Positions 42,292 to 50,239 of a stretch of DNA of 64,000 nucleotides are shown here, in pieces. The DNA is from an uncultured Roseburia sp. (GTDB lineage: Bacteria; Bacillota; Clostridia; Lachnospirales; Lachnospiraceae): contig UQNW01000003.1 of NCBI GenBank assembly GCA_900542495.1, positions 1 through 64,000 of the forward strand, given 5' to 3'. The translations under genes were made by a program, and so were the position numbers. How positions within the stretch are numbered: position 1 is the first letter of the stretch; each line of letters starts with the position of its first letter. Under the pieces are notes generated by a model that saw only the letters and a list, made by a program, of their open reading frames with translations, was not told the DNA's origin and ran no database searches.

Positions 42292-43749
42292 TCATGATTT
42301 AAAAATCATTTTTACCTCTGGATCATACATAACCCGATACCCCATTTTCTTTGCTGTTGAACAAACCAATTCTGCAAATTCTGGTTGATTTGTCAAGCTC
42401 TCGTAATCTTCGATTTTATCCAACACTGTTTTCTTTACGAGCATACATTTTGCAGATACTCCATCGCAGTCCATTTGAATATTGGCCCTGTGCATATAAC
42501 CACCATAGCCTTCTTTTAAACCACGATACACATTATCCAAAAATCTTTTTCCGGCTGCATCTTTCTTTTCAAAAAAAGCCGCCTCAAAAACGTGATGATG
42601 TCTGTCATAAATCTTTCCTCCTACAACACCAATCCCCTTACGACTGCAATCTGCATATAAAATCTCCTGCCAGTCTGAATTCAAAGGTGTTATAGCTTGA
42701 TCAATAAACAATACACATTCCTCTCGCTTTTTCTTCATGCATTCTTCATATTCGACTCTGTAAAACCCAAAATATGGCATAACAGTGACTTTTCCACGTT
42801 CACCCATTCTCTGTAAATGTGCCTCGATCGCGCGCTTACCCGCATCAATTGCATAATCCTTGCTCCCACTGCCGCCAGCTGTTGAACGATCATGCACTCT
42901 CCAATGGTACAAAACCTTCGGTACATGAATGACATCATCCGCCTGTTCCGCACATCGTAAAATAAAATCATAATCCTGTGCCCCATCGTACTCTTTGCTT
43001 ATCTTTCCTACCCGGTCCAGCAGTTTTCTGCTGATCATCAGAAAATGTGTGATATAATTATTTGCACATAACAGATCCGGATTAAAATCCGGTTTGAAAT
43101 TCGGCTCCAAAAATGCTGTTCTATTCTCATTTACCTTATCTTCATCTGAATAAAACATCGCCACTTTTTTGCCTGACTTTTCAGCCTTTCCTGCTGCTAA
43201 TGCCATCTCATACAATGCATCCGGTGTCAGCACGTCATCATGATCCAAAAAAGCAATATACTCTCCTTCTGCCATTTCAATCGCCTGGTTCGTATTTTCT
43301 GCAATACCATAATTTTGAGTTAATTTCTTATAACAGATACGTGAACCTTCCCCTGTTATTTTTTCATCTTTTTTCTGATATTCTCTGACAATATCTCCCA
43401 GCTTATTTTCGCTTGTCAGCCCATTTTCAGCTTCCGTTGCATCCGCAAGACACAATTGCCAGTTTTCATATGATGAGTCAGAAACTGATTCTATCAATTC
43501 TCTCAAAAATATTTCAGGCGTATTATAAAGCGGTGTTACGATACTAATTTTTACCTGTCTGTCCCATCCGTGAACCTCATTACGCTGCTTATCCAACTCT
43601 TCGTTCGAGGCTTGCATTTTAGAAAAATTTTTTTGATAATCAAATTTATCTTTCTGTTTCTTTTCTGCGATTCTAATCCATAGGGTATGTAATCCAAACT
43701 TTCTAATATAACGAATTCCATAAAGCAGCGTTGAAGCATTTATTTTCAT
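42292..43749 (-). CDS. Glycosyltransferase family 2 with C-terminal extension
   Basis: A 485-residue enzyme. After about 70 N-terminal residues comes the GT2 domain: I-V-T-P-L-Y-N-T, L-A-D-A-T-E, Q-N-Y-G-I-A-E-N-T-N and F-L-D-H-D-D-V-L, then D-Y-D-F-I-L-R and H-W-R-V-H-D-R-S-T-A. The last 150 residues are a second, divergent transferase-like part lacking a clear metal motif. The pattern is that of large capsular or rhamnan glycosyltransferases. First gene of the exopolysaccharide cluster; GAGGA precedes the ATG. Confidence 0.87.
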   Translation of the reverse strand: MKINASTLLYGIRYIRKFGLHTLWIRIAEKKQKDKFDYQKNFSKMQASNEELDKQRNEVHGWDRQVKISIVTPLYNTPEIFLRELIESVSDSSYENWQLCLADATEAENGLTSENKLGDIVREYQKKDEKITGEGSRICYKKLTQNYGIAENTNQAIEMAEGEYIAFLDHDDVLTPDALYEMALAAGKAEKSGKKVAMFYSDEDKVNENRTAFLEPNFKPDFNPDLLCANNYITHFLMISRKLLDRVGKISKEYDGAQDYDFILRCAEQADDVIHVPKVLYHWRVHDRSTAGGSGSKDYAIDAGKRAIEAHLQRMGERGKVTVMPYFGFYRVEYEECMKKKREECVLFIDQAITPLNSDWQEILYADCSRKGIGVVGGKIYDRHHHVFEAAFFEKKDAAGKRFLDNVYRGLKEGYGGYMHRANIQMDCDGVSAKCMLVKKTVLDKIEDYESLTNQPEFAELVCSTAKKMGYRVMYDPEVKMIFKS

Positions 43750-43813
43750 AATAAATAATTCCTCATATTTTCATTATAAGCACTATCGTGTGTTCTACCA
43801 TCACTTCATTATA

Positions 43814-43860
43814 CAAAAAATCCAGAGAAAACACTATCTTATCTTGTGTTTTCTCTGGAT
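43814..43860 (-). terminator. Intrinsic terminator after the DUF3048 gene
   Basis: ATCCAGAGAAAACAC pairs with GTGTTTTCTCTGGAT over 15 bp around an 11-nt loop, followed on the minus strand by TTTTTTGTATAATG. It separates the DUF3048 gene from the exopolysaccharide cluster. Confidence 0.9.
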
Positions 43861-43882
43861 AAATCCTATCTGTTAAAGTATT

Positions 43883-44992
43883 CTACTCTACTACAAGATC
43901 TCCCCATGCATCATCCGGAACTAATGCAATGTATGTTTTACCAATATTAATCTTAATTTCATTGCCGGATGCATCATAATATTTTGTGTTATCTGTCAAT
44001 CCGCCTTTTGACCATGTAATCTCTTCTGCTTTACCATTTGTAATATAATAACCTGTTCCCTTATTATTCTCGATTTTATAGTACATGTAACCATTTGGAT
44101 CATATACACCGTCACCCCAGCTATGTAATTCAAATGGTGTACACTGTAAAATCACATTTTTAAAACTCAATTGAGCATTGCCATTCTGTGGATCCACATG
44201 CTCTTTCTTGTACTCAAAGTACTTATACACTTTCTCCGACTCGTCATATGTCAAATAAGAGCCATTATGAGGAAATGGAATATCTACTGTAACTGCAGAT
44301 GTTCCATCCGCAATATCAGTGTCTTCTTTGGCGAATTTAAAGTGATTTTCTGTATAATATTTATTATACTCTTTGCTTGCACCTGTGCTTGCAAATTTTT
44401 TGTCCAGATCACCTGAAACAATGTACTCTGTATATTCTCTGGATTTTCCATTATTGACACGGGAAAATCCGCCATTAAAATCATCCACACTTGGAAGTGC
44501 AATATATTCGTCAATATAGAATGGTCCACCATCATGACATAATACAGCATTCCATTCTGCTGCCAGAATGCAGTTTGTTACCCTTGCGCTGCGAATACTT
44601 CCAAACTGCTCTAATGTCTCCCAGTCTTTCACTAAAGCCATGAATCTTGTAATACGGCCATTCTCAGTACTGTTCATCATCTCATAAACAACATCTGCCT
44701 GTGTCAGACCATAGTGCGGTAATGCAATTGATTCATTATCTACCATAACAGCAATCGGTCTTTGATTTGCAAGTGACTCATCAATTAATTCCCCTGTCAG
44801 CTCATTACGGACTTTACCATCCGGAAGATCTTCTTCCTCCTCATTGTCTACAACATCCCCAACGACTGCCTCTTCGCTGGATTCTTCATAAATCGGTTCT
44901 GTGATATTAGCATCTGCCTCTTTCTTACCACATCCTACCGAAGTTACTGCAAGCGTCAGCATCATTCCTAGTAAAAGTGCTCTTTTCTTCAA
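43883..44992 (-). CDS. DUF3048 lipoprotein (YerB-like)
   Basis: A 369-residue exported lipoprotein. I place the start at the TTG at 44992 because GAGAGG lies 9 nt upstream and because the product then opens with a textbook lipoprotein signal (K-K-R then hydrophobic, lipobox T-S-V-G-C with Cys near residue 21). The DUF3048 domain follows: R-P-I-A-V-M-V-D-N, Y-G-L-T-Q-A-D-V-V-Y-E and R-F-M-A-L, I-R-S-A-R. Function of the family (Bacillus YerB) is not established; a wall-associated role is assumed. It is monocistronic with a strong terminator. Confidence 0.85.
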   Translation of the reverse strand: MKKRALLLGMMLTLAVTSVGCGKKEADANITEPIYEESSEEAVVGDVVDNEEEEDLPDGKVRNELTGELIDESLANQRPIAVMVDNESIALPHYGLTQADVVYEMMNSTENGRITRFMALVKDWETLEQFGSIRSARVTNCILAAEWNAVLCHDGGPFYIDEYIALPSVDDFNGGFSRVNNGKSREYTEYIVSGDLDKKFASTGASKEYNKYYTENHFKFAKEDTDIADGTSAVTVDIPFPHNGSYLTYDESEKVYKYFEYKKEHVDPQNGNAQLSFKNVILQCTPFELHSWGDGVYDPNGYMYYKIENNKGTGYYITNGKAEEITWSKGGLTDNTKYYDASGNEIKINIGKTYIALVPDDAWGDLVVE

Positions 44993-45107
44993 TTGTAAAT
45001 ACCTCTCATATCTTAATATTTTCATAACTACCCTATATATAGTTAATCTGACAATATTGTAGCACATGATTTATGAATGGAAAAGCTACTTAAGAATATA
45101 TTAAAAA

Positions 45108-45305
45108 TTATCTTTTTTTAAACGGACAAATTTGTTCGCATTTATAGCATCTTATGCATTTACCAGAATTTACCAGTGGATATAAAAAACCCTTTTCATC
45201 CGGACACATCGAAATTGCACACACCGGACATATCGTGACACATGCACTACAGCCACAGCAGGTATCCTTTTTTGTGCATAGATCCGGCAGCCTTTTTTCT
45301 TCCAT
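45108..45305 (-). CDS. Small ferredoxin-like protein, 2x[4Fe-4S]
   Basis: A 65-residue protein with two C-x2-C-x2-C-x3-C-P motifs (first in C-C-G-C-S-A-C-V-T-I-C-P, second in C-I-R-C-Y-K-C-E-Q-I-C-P), so two [4Fe-4S] clusters. In many surface-glycan clusters this domain is the N-terminal part of F420H2-dehydrogenase-beta-like proteins; here it is a separate last gene, 3 nt after the gene for that other part. It probably feeds electrons to, or takes them from, that partner. GGAGG precedes the ATG. Confidence 0.85.
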   Translation of the reverse strand: MEEKRLPDLCTKKDTCCGCSACVTICPVCAISMCPDEKGFLYPLVNSGKCIRCYKCEQICPFKKR

Positions 45306-45308
45306 ATA

Positions 45309-46280
45309 TTACCTCCACCTTCTGAGCCGATTCCAAAATTCTTTCGGTATCATATCCTTTATTTTTCTTTTCAAACTTCTTTTGACAACTGACAAAAACG
45401 GTTCTTTATAATGATTTTTTACAAATTTTCCAAATGAAACCTCGTTATATTCTTTCCATACATTTTCTGTATTATCTGGTTTTTTAAATGGTCTTTTAAG
45501 TGGTTCCTGTATATACTTTTCTAAATCGCACTCCTTATAATCACATCCCTGTAAGGAATCCAAAAACCATTTTTCTCCTTTTTGTGTATTAATAAGAACA
45601 AGTGAAACTCCCCTATTATCATCGAATTCCGGGTTAGCAGTCTCTACTCCCCATGCATCAGCTATTGAAATATCAGATATACGCTGCAGGTTCTTATATG
45701 GGCATACATAGCATGCCTCACGTAAAAAAGTGTGTTCATAAAACATCTTCATATAAACCTGACTGTCATGTTCTTTTCCATTAATTGTAACTGTTTCCCA
45801 ATGATCAGACCATCCGAAGCGTTCTTTATTACGAAAATCTATTTTTTCTATTTTTCCATGATATTTTCGTTCCACATACGCCTTATAATCATTCCAGACT
45901 CTTGGACTCGGAACACCATGACACACGATATCCATACAAACGAGATGTTCCTCACAACCTTTTGGACACAAAGCCTTTATCCCATCCACCTGACATGGAG
46001 TTCCAGTAAACAGAACCAACCTGCCGGCCTTCAAATCTTCACAGGCAAGCCGATATGCATTGTGCATGTCACTCTGCACATACTTTGATCCTCTAAGTTC
46101 GTCTCTCTCTGTCGCATTTACAGCGCGTTTGTGTACAACATTAAAATTTTTGTCCATTCCTGCGCCGTAAATCACACCCCCCTGTGCTAACACCTGGTCA
46201 GATATTGCTGCAAAAATGCCACCGGACCTGGATAGCATACGACTATTCAGGTCCTTCTGTTTTACGATATATGATTTCAA
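45309..46280 (-). CDS. F420H2 dehydrogenase beta-subunit-like (FrhB/FpoF) protein
   Basis: A 323-residue flavin/iron-sulfur oxidoreductase-like protein with the FrhB N- and C-terminal domains: S-R-S-G-G-I-F-A-A-I near the start, G-S-K-Y-V-Q-S-D, L-F-T-G-T-P-C-Q-V-D-G, D-I-V-C-H-G-V-P-S-P and, later, Y-V-C-P-Y-K-N and D-I-S-I-A-D-A-W-G. Relatives are common in polysaccharide loci of anaerobes, usually with an N-terminal ferredoxin; the role is unknown. Its ATG overlaps the stop of the phosphonopyruvate decarboxylase gene by 4 nt (ATGA), so it belongs to the AEP operon. Confidence 0.85.
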   Translation of the reverse strand: MKSYIVKQKDLNSRMLSRSGGIFAAISDQVLAQGGVIYGAGMDKNFNVVHKRAVNATERDELRGSKYVQSDMHNAYRLACEDLKAGRLVLFTGTPCQVDGIKALCPKGCEEHLVCMDIVCHGVPSPRVWNDYKAYVERKYHGKIEKIDFRNKERFGWSDHWETVTINGKEHDSQVYMKMFYEHTFLREACYVCPYKNLQRISDISIADAWGVETANPEFDDNRGVSLVLINTQKGEKWFLDSLQGCDYKECDLEKYIQEPLKRPFKKPDNTENVWKEYNEVSFGKFVKNHYKEPFLSVVKRSLKRKIKDMIPKEFWNRLRRWR

Positions 46281-47389
46281 TTCAATCTCTCCATGAATCT
46301 TTCTTTATTCTCAATCGCAGTCGTAGTCGGTCTGCCAAGGTCTGCACGGGAACCAAGTGCACATTTCACCTCGATAAACCGGAGACTCTTTGCTTCTTTC
46401 GCTGCTTTTAATTCCTTATCTAAATCAGCGAAATTATCAACACATACAGCATAAGGATATCCACAGCCTTCTGCAATTGTGACAAGATCTATGTTTCCTG
46501 CAACAGTCGGCATTCCGCCTACAGTCTCATGTGCTGTATTATTCAACACAATGTGTACCATATTATCCGGTTTTCTGCTTGCCAATACTGCCATAGAACC
46601 CATATGCATCAGACATGCACCATCTCCGTCTACACACCATATTTTTTCATTCTTTTTGCTCATAGCGATACCAAGTGCAATTGAGCTGCTATGTCCCATA
46701 GAACCGACCGTAAGAAAATCACATTCATGTCCCTGTCCATTTCTTTCACGGATTTCAAACAATTCCCTGCTTGCTTTTCCTGTTGTACTGACAATCGGGT
46801 CATTTTCAGTTACAGCAACGATATGTTCAAGAACTTCCTCTCGTTTCATTTGATATTCGTTGGAATAAACGACTTTATTACCATATTCCAAAGCACCTTT
46901 TCTCACTACAAAAGCAACGCTCTTTCCATTTGTAAGAACATTACGGAATTCCTTCATCTTTGCATATAATTCGGCTTCCGTTGTCTCTTTTCCTATTACA
47001 AAAGTCGCAATATCCATATCTTCCAAAAGTTTCAGGGTTACTTCACCCTGATAGATATGCTGTGGCTCATCATGAATACCAGGCTCTCCCCGCCAGCCAA
47101 CCACAAAAATACAAGGGATTGCATAAACCTTATCATTCAATAAAGATGCAACCGGATTAATGATATTTCCAATACCGCTGTTCTGCATATATACAACAGG
47201 TACATTTCCCGTTGCAAGATAATGTCCAGCTGCAAGTGCAGTACAATTTCCTTCATTGGCTGCTATCACATGATGTTCAGAAATTCCGTACTTATCGATC
47301 AGAAAATTGCATAATGCCTGTAATTGTGAATCCGGAACTCCCGTATAAAAATCAGAATCTAATATATCGAATAATGTTTCTACTCTCAT
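46277..47389 (-). CDS. aepY: Phosphonopyruvate decarboxylase
   Basis: A 370-residue thiamin-diphosphate enzyme that converts phosphonopyruvate to phosphonoacetaldehyde, pulling the unfavourable PEP mutase reaction forward. It opens with F-Y-T-G-V-P-D-S-Q-L, has the Glu region A-N-E-G-N-C-T-A-L-A-A-G-H-Y and the TPP-binding W-C-V-D-G-D-G-A-C-L-M-H-M-G with V-L-N-N-T-A-H-E-T-V-G-G. ATG 47389 is chosen for the GAGG site 9 nt upstream. It follows the PEP mutase gene by 62 nt and overlaps the next gene by 4 nt. Confidence 0.94.
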   Translation of the reverse strand: MRVETLFDILDSDFYTGVPDSQLQALCNFLIDKYGISEHHVIAANEGNCTALAAGHYLATGNVPVVYMQNSGIGNIINPVASLLNDKVYAIPCIFVVGWRGEPGIHDEPQHIYQGEVTLKLLEDMDIATFVIGKETTEAELYAKMKEFRNVLTNGKSVAFVVRKGALEYGNKVVYSNEYQMKREEVLEHIVAVTENDPIVSTTGKASRELFEIRERNGQGHECDFLTVGSMGHSSSIALGIAMSKKNEKIWCVDGDGACLMHMGSMAVLASRKPDNMVHIVLNNTAHETVGGMPTVAGNIDLVTIAEGCGYPYAVCVDNFADLDKELKAAKEAKSLRFIEVKCALGSRADLGRPTTTAIENKERFMERLN

Positions 47390-47451
47390 CTCTTTTATCC
47401 TCATCAAAAGTTATTATACCACTACATCAATATTCGTAATCCATTTTTAAA

Positions 47452-48747
47452 TTACAATTCATCTATCAATGTAATAATATCTTTAAATGGCATAAGTTTT
47501 GAATCCACTTCCAGAGCCCTATGATTTTTCAAAATTTCTTTTGCTGTATTTTCCATTGCCGGAAATGCACTTCTGGTTAACTGGTTTGCATAAATAACAA
47601 TATTTACACCATGAGCCGCCAGTTCTGCCTCCGTAATATAATTATAAGATGTTGGAACAACAACAATCGGTATATCAGAATATTTTGCCCGAAACTTGTC
47701 ACAAAATTCAATTATCTCATCAGCTGTTTTCTTTCTGCTGTGGATCATAATGCCATCAGCACCTGCTTCCACATATGCAAAAGCTCTGGTTAACGCATCC
47801 TCCATGCCACGCTCTAAAATCAGGCTTTCAATTCTGGCTATGATCATAAATTCTTCTGTACGAAGAACATTTTTACCAGCTCTGATTTTTGCGCAGAAAT
47901 TTTCGATAGAATCCTGTGTCTGCTCTACTTCCGTGCCAAACAGGGAATTCTTTTTCAAGCCTGTTTTGTCTTCAATAATAACTGCCGAAACGCCCATACG
48001 TTCTAATGTCCGAACATTATAAACAAAATGTTCGATCAATCCACCTGTATCTCCATCCAAAATGATTGGTTTCGTGGTAACATCTAAAACATCATCGATT
48101 GTTCTCAGACGTGAAGACATATCAACAAGCTCAATGTCTGGTTTTCCCTTTGCAGTAGAATCACAAAGACTGGAAATCCACATTGCATCAAACTGGTCTA
48201 AACCTCCATCATGTTCCACTACCGTCTTTTCTGCAATAAGACCTGTTAATCCAGAATGAACTTCTATTGTTTTAACAATTGGTACTGTTTTTATCAACTG
48301 TCTTAATCTTTTCCTGCGGTATTCCGGCATTGCCAGTTTTTCCTTAAACTGATCATCAATTTTCTTTACTTTTTCATTATATGTATATGGAACCTCTATT
48401 AACTCTCCACCATATTCTTTCAACAAAGCAATTACATTTTCACGAATCGTCTTTTCCGGTCCATCGCACCAATTATCACCATGAATGACATAATCCGGTT
48501 TTAATTCTTTGATGACATTATCATACATAATCCTATCCTGTACAATCACTTCATCAATTTCCGGAATATTTCTCACCATTGCCATACGTTCCTCAAAACT
48601 TACTGTCGGAAAACGGTTATAACGGACCATCTCTGCATCACATAATACACCTGCTACGACTTTCCCGTATTCTTTTGCTTTTTTAACTACATTCATATGT
48701 CCTTCATGGATCACGTCTGTAGCAAAACACATATATACTGTTTTCAT
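47452..48747 (-). CDS. aepX: PEP mutase with N-terminal cytidylyltransferase domain
   Basis: A 431-residue two-domain enzyme. Residues 1-135 are a TagD/Pcy-type nucleotidyltransferase (H-E-G-H-M-N-V-V-K-K-A, the HxGH signature, with I-H-G-D-N-W later). Residues about 150-431 are phosphoenolpyruvate mutase, which makes the C-P bond of phosphonopyruvate: L-D-G-D-T-G-G, the hallmark E-D-K-T-G-L-K-K-N-S-L-F, A-R-I-E-S-L and G-A-D-G-I-M-I-H-S. The N-terminal domain could activate AEP with CTP to CMP-AEP (inferred from AEP's likeness to phosphoethanolamine). ATG 48747 follows AAAGGA. It starts 14 nt after phnW. Confidence 0.94.
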   Translation of the reverse strand: MKTVYMCFATDVIHEGHMNVVKKAKEYGKVVAGVLCDAEMVRYNRFPTVSFEERMAMVRNIPEIDEVIVQDRIMYDNVIKELKPDYVIHGDNWCDGPEKTIRENVIALLKEYGGELIEVPYTYNEKVKKIDDQFKEKLAMPEYRRKRLRQLIKTVPIVKTIEVHSGLTGLIAEKTVVEHDGGLDQFDAMWISSLCDSTAKGKPDIELVDMSSRLRTIDDVLDVTTKPIILDGDTGGLIEHFVYNVRTLERMGVSAVIIEDKTGLKKNSLFGTEVEQTQDSIENFCAKIRAGKNVLRTEEFMIIARIESLILERGMEDALTRAFAYVEAGADGIMIHSRKKTADEIIEFCDKFRAKYSDIPIVVVPTSYNYITEAELAAHGVNIVIYANQLTRSAFPAMENTAKEILKNHRALEVDSKLMPFKDIITLIDEL

Positions 48748-48761
48748 ATTGTATCCTTTCA

Positions 48762-49889
48762 CTATCTGTATTGTACCGGAACTCGAATATTATTTTCTAT
48801 AAGCGCTTCCCTTAACACTTTAAAAAACTCTTCAATATCTTCCACATCGATGGCTCCTAACGCACACAATCGAAATGTATCAGTAGTTGTCACTTTTCCC
48901 GGATAAATCGTAAATCCACGCTCATAGCAATAGTCATGAACTTTTTGGAAGCTCCAATTCGGATCATCAGGATATACTGCCGACGCAACCAGACCAATTT
49001 GAATTTCAGGACGTATCAGTTCTTTAAATCCAAGTTCTTTCAGTCCCTCATGAATGGCTTTCATCACTCTGGAATGACGTGCCCACTTTGCCTCTTCTCC
49101 CTCAGCAAAATACTCTTTTAATGCCTGTTGGGTAGCATATACCGTCTGAACCGGTGGTGTAAAATGCATCTGACCCGTTTTTTCAAAATATTCATACTGT
49201 AGATATAAATTACAATAATAGGAACGTTTTGGATAATCCTTGGATTTCTTTATGATTTCTTCGTTACCAACTACAAAAGATAATCCTGTCATAGACATCA
49301 ATCCCTTTTGTGCAGATGCCATACAAAAATCGATATTGTCCTTTTCAATATCGATTGGAACCATTGCATATGTCGAAGTCGTATCAACAATAAAAATCGC
49401 ATCGTGTACATGCGCAATTGCTCCTATCTCACGAATCGGATTTCCCACACCCGTACCGGTTTCATTATGTGTTGTATATACCACAGCAATATCCGGATTT
49501 TCCTTCATCGTTTTCTCAACCACTTTAAGATCCGGTTGTTCATCGATTGGAAACTGCAGATTGATATGATCTAATCCGTAATATTCGCAGATTTCAACTG
49601 CTCTGCTGCTATATGCGCCATTATTTACAACAAGAATCTTCTTTCCTTCTGGAAGAAGTGAATTTACACATACATCCAGATTCAATGTGCCGGAACCACA
49701 AAACAGAACTGAAGTATACTTCTGAGGATCTCCGTGTACGATCTTCACAAGGTCTTTCCTCATCTGTCTCATCATTTCAGCAAATTCATCTTCCCTTGGG
49801 CAGATATCAGGCACAACCTGTGCCATTTTTACCGTGTCCGTTGTTGTTGACGGTCCCGGATTCAATAAAATATTCCTCTTGATATTCAT
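48762..49889 (-). CDS. phnW: 2-aminoethylphosphonate-pyruvate aminotransferase
   Basis: A 375-residue class V PLP aminotransferase interconverting phosphonoacetaldehyde plus alanine with AEP plus pyruvate. It has L-L-N-P-G-P-S-T-T-T at the start, C-G-S-G-T-L-N-L-D, T-T-H-N-E-T-G-T-G and the PLP lysine in A-S-A-Q-K-G-L. Neighbours are biosynthetic (mutase, decarboxylase) and no phosphonatase (PhnX) is present, so here it should work in the AEP-forming direction. GAGAGGAA precedes the ATG. Confidence 0.94.
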   Translation of the reverse strand: MNIKRNILLNPGPSTTTDTVKMAQVVPDICPREDEFAEMMRQMRKDLVKIVHGDPQKYTSVLFCGSGTLNLDVCVNSLLPEGKKILVVNNGAYSSRAVEICEYYGLDHINLQFPIDEQPDLKVVEKTMKENPDIAVVYTTHNETGTGVGNPIREIGAIAHVHDAIFIVDTTSTYAMVPIDIEKDNIDFCMASAQKGLMSMTGLSFVVGNEEIIKKSKDYPKRSYYCNLYLQYEYFEKTGQMHFTPPVQTVYATQQALKEYFAEGEEAKWARHSRVMKAIHEGLKELGFKELIRPEIQIGLVASAVYPDDPNWSFQKVHDYCYERGFTIYPGKVTTTDTFRLCALGAIDVEDIEEFFKVLREALIENNIRVPVQYR

Positions 49890-49919
49890 TTGTATTCCTC
49901 TCTCTGAATGATACGATTC

Positions 49920-50225
49920 CTATTTGTCTTCGTTAAATTCCTCAGCCGCTGCTGCTGCTGCATTTCTTTCCTGCTCTGTTGACTCATGCTTCTTAACAGA
50001 TGTTTTGTCCTTAGAGAAAAGCTTCTTGATTTTTCTCCAGTATACACCAACTGCAACACCACCCGCAATAAAAACACCTGCAATGATCTGAACTACATAA
50101 GTTAAGGTTGCCGGATCAACATATGCCCATGCATGCGTTGGCATTGCCAAAATAAGAAAGAAAGTAAAATAAGTCACCCAAAAAATTCTTCCGTTCTTTG
50201 TAATCTGTTTCATTAAATTTTTCAT
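49920..50225 (-). CDS. Small membrane protein of the AEP operon
   Basis: A 101-residue protein with an N-terminal hydrophobic segment ending in T-H-A-W-A (probable signal peptide), then A-Y-V-D-P-A-T-L-T-Y-V-V-Q and a second membrane helix, R-K-I-K-K-L-F, and an acidic Ala/Glu tail. Short proteins with the Y-V-D-P-G/A pattern and one helix occur beside glycosyltransferases and sulfatase-fold enzymes in many gut Firmicutes; role unknown. It sits between the YidC fusion (14 nt) and phnW (30 nt), so it is part of the same operon and probably of the membrane complex. AAAGGAG precedes the ATG. Confidence 0.75.
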   Translation of the reverse strand: MKNLMKQITKNGRIFWVTYFTFFLILAMPTHAWAYVDPATLTYVVQIIAGVFIAGGVAVGVYWRKIKKLFSKDKTSVKKHESTEQERNAAAAAAEEFNEDK

Positions 50226-50239
50226 CAATCTTTTCTCCT

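Noticed and set aside
44993..45067. Longer N-terminus of the DUF3048 protein from upstream start codons
   Set aside because: The extension would bury the lipoprotein signal; the TTG at 44992 has a well-placed ribosome binding site.
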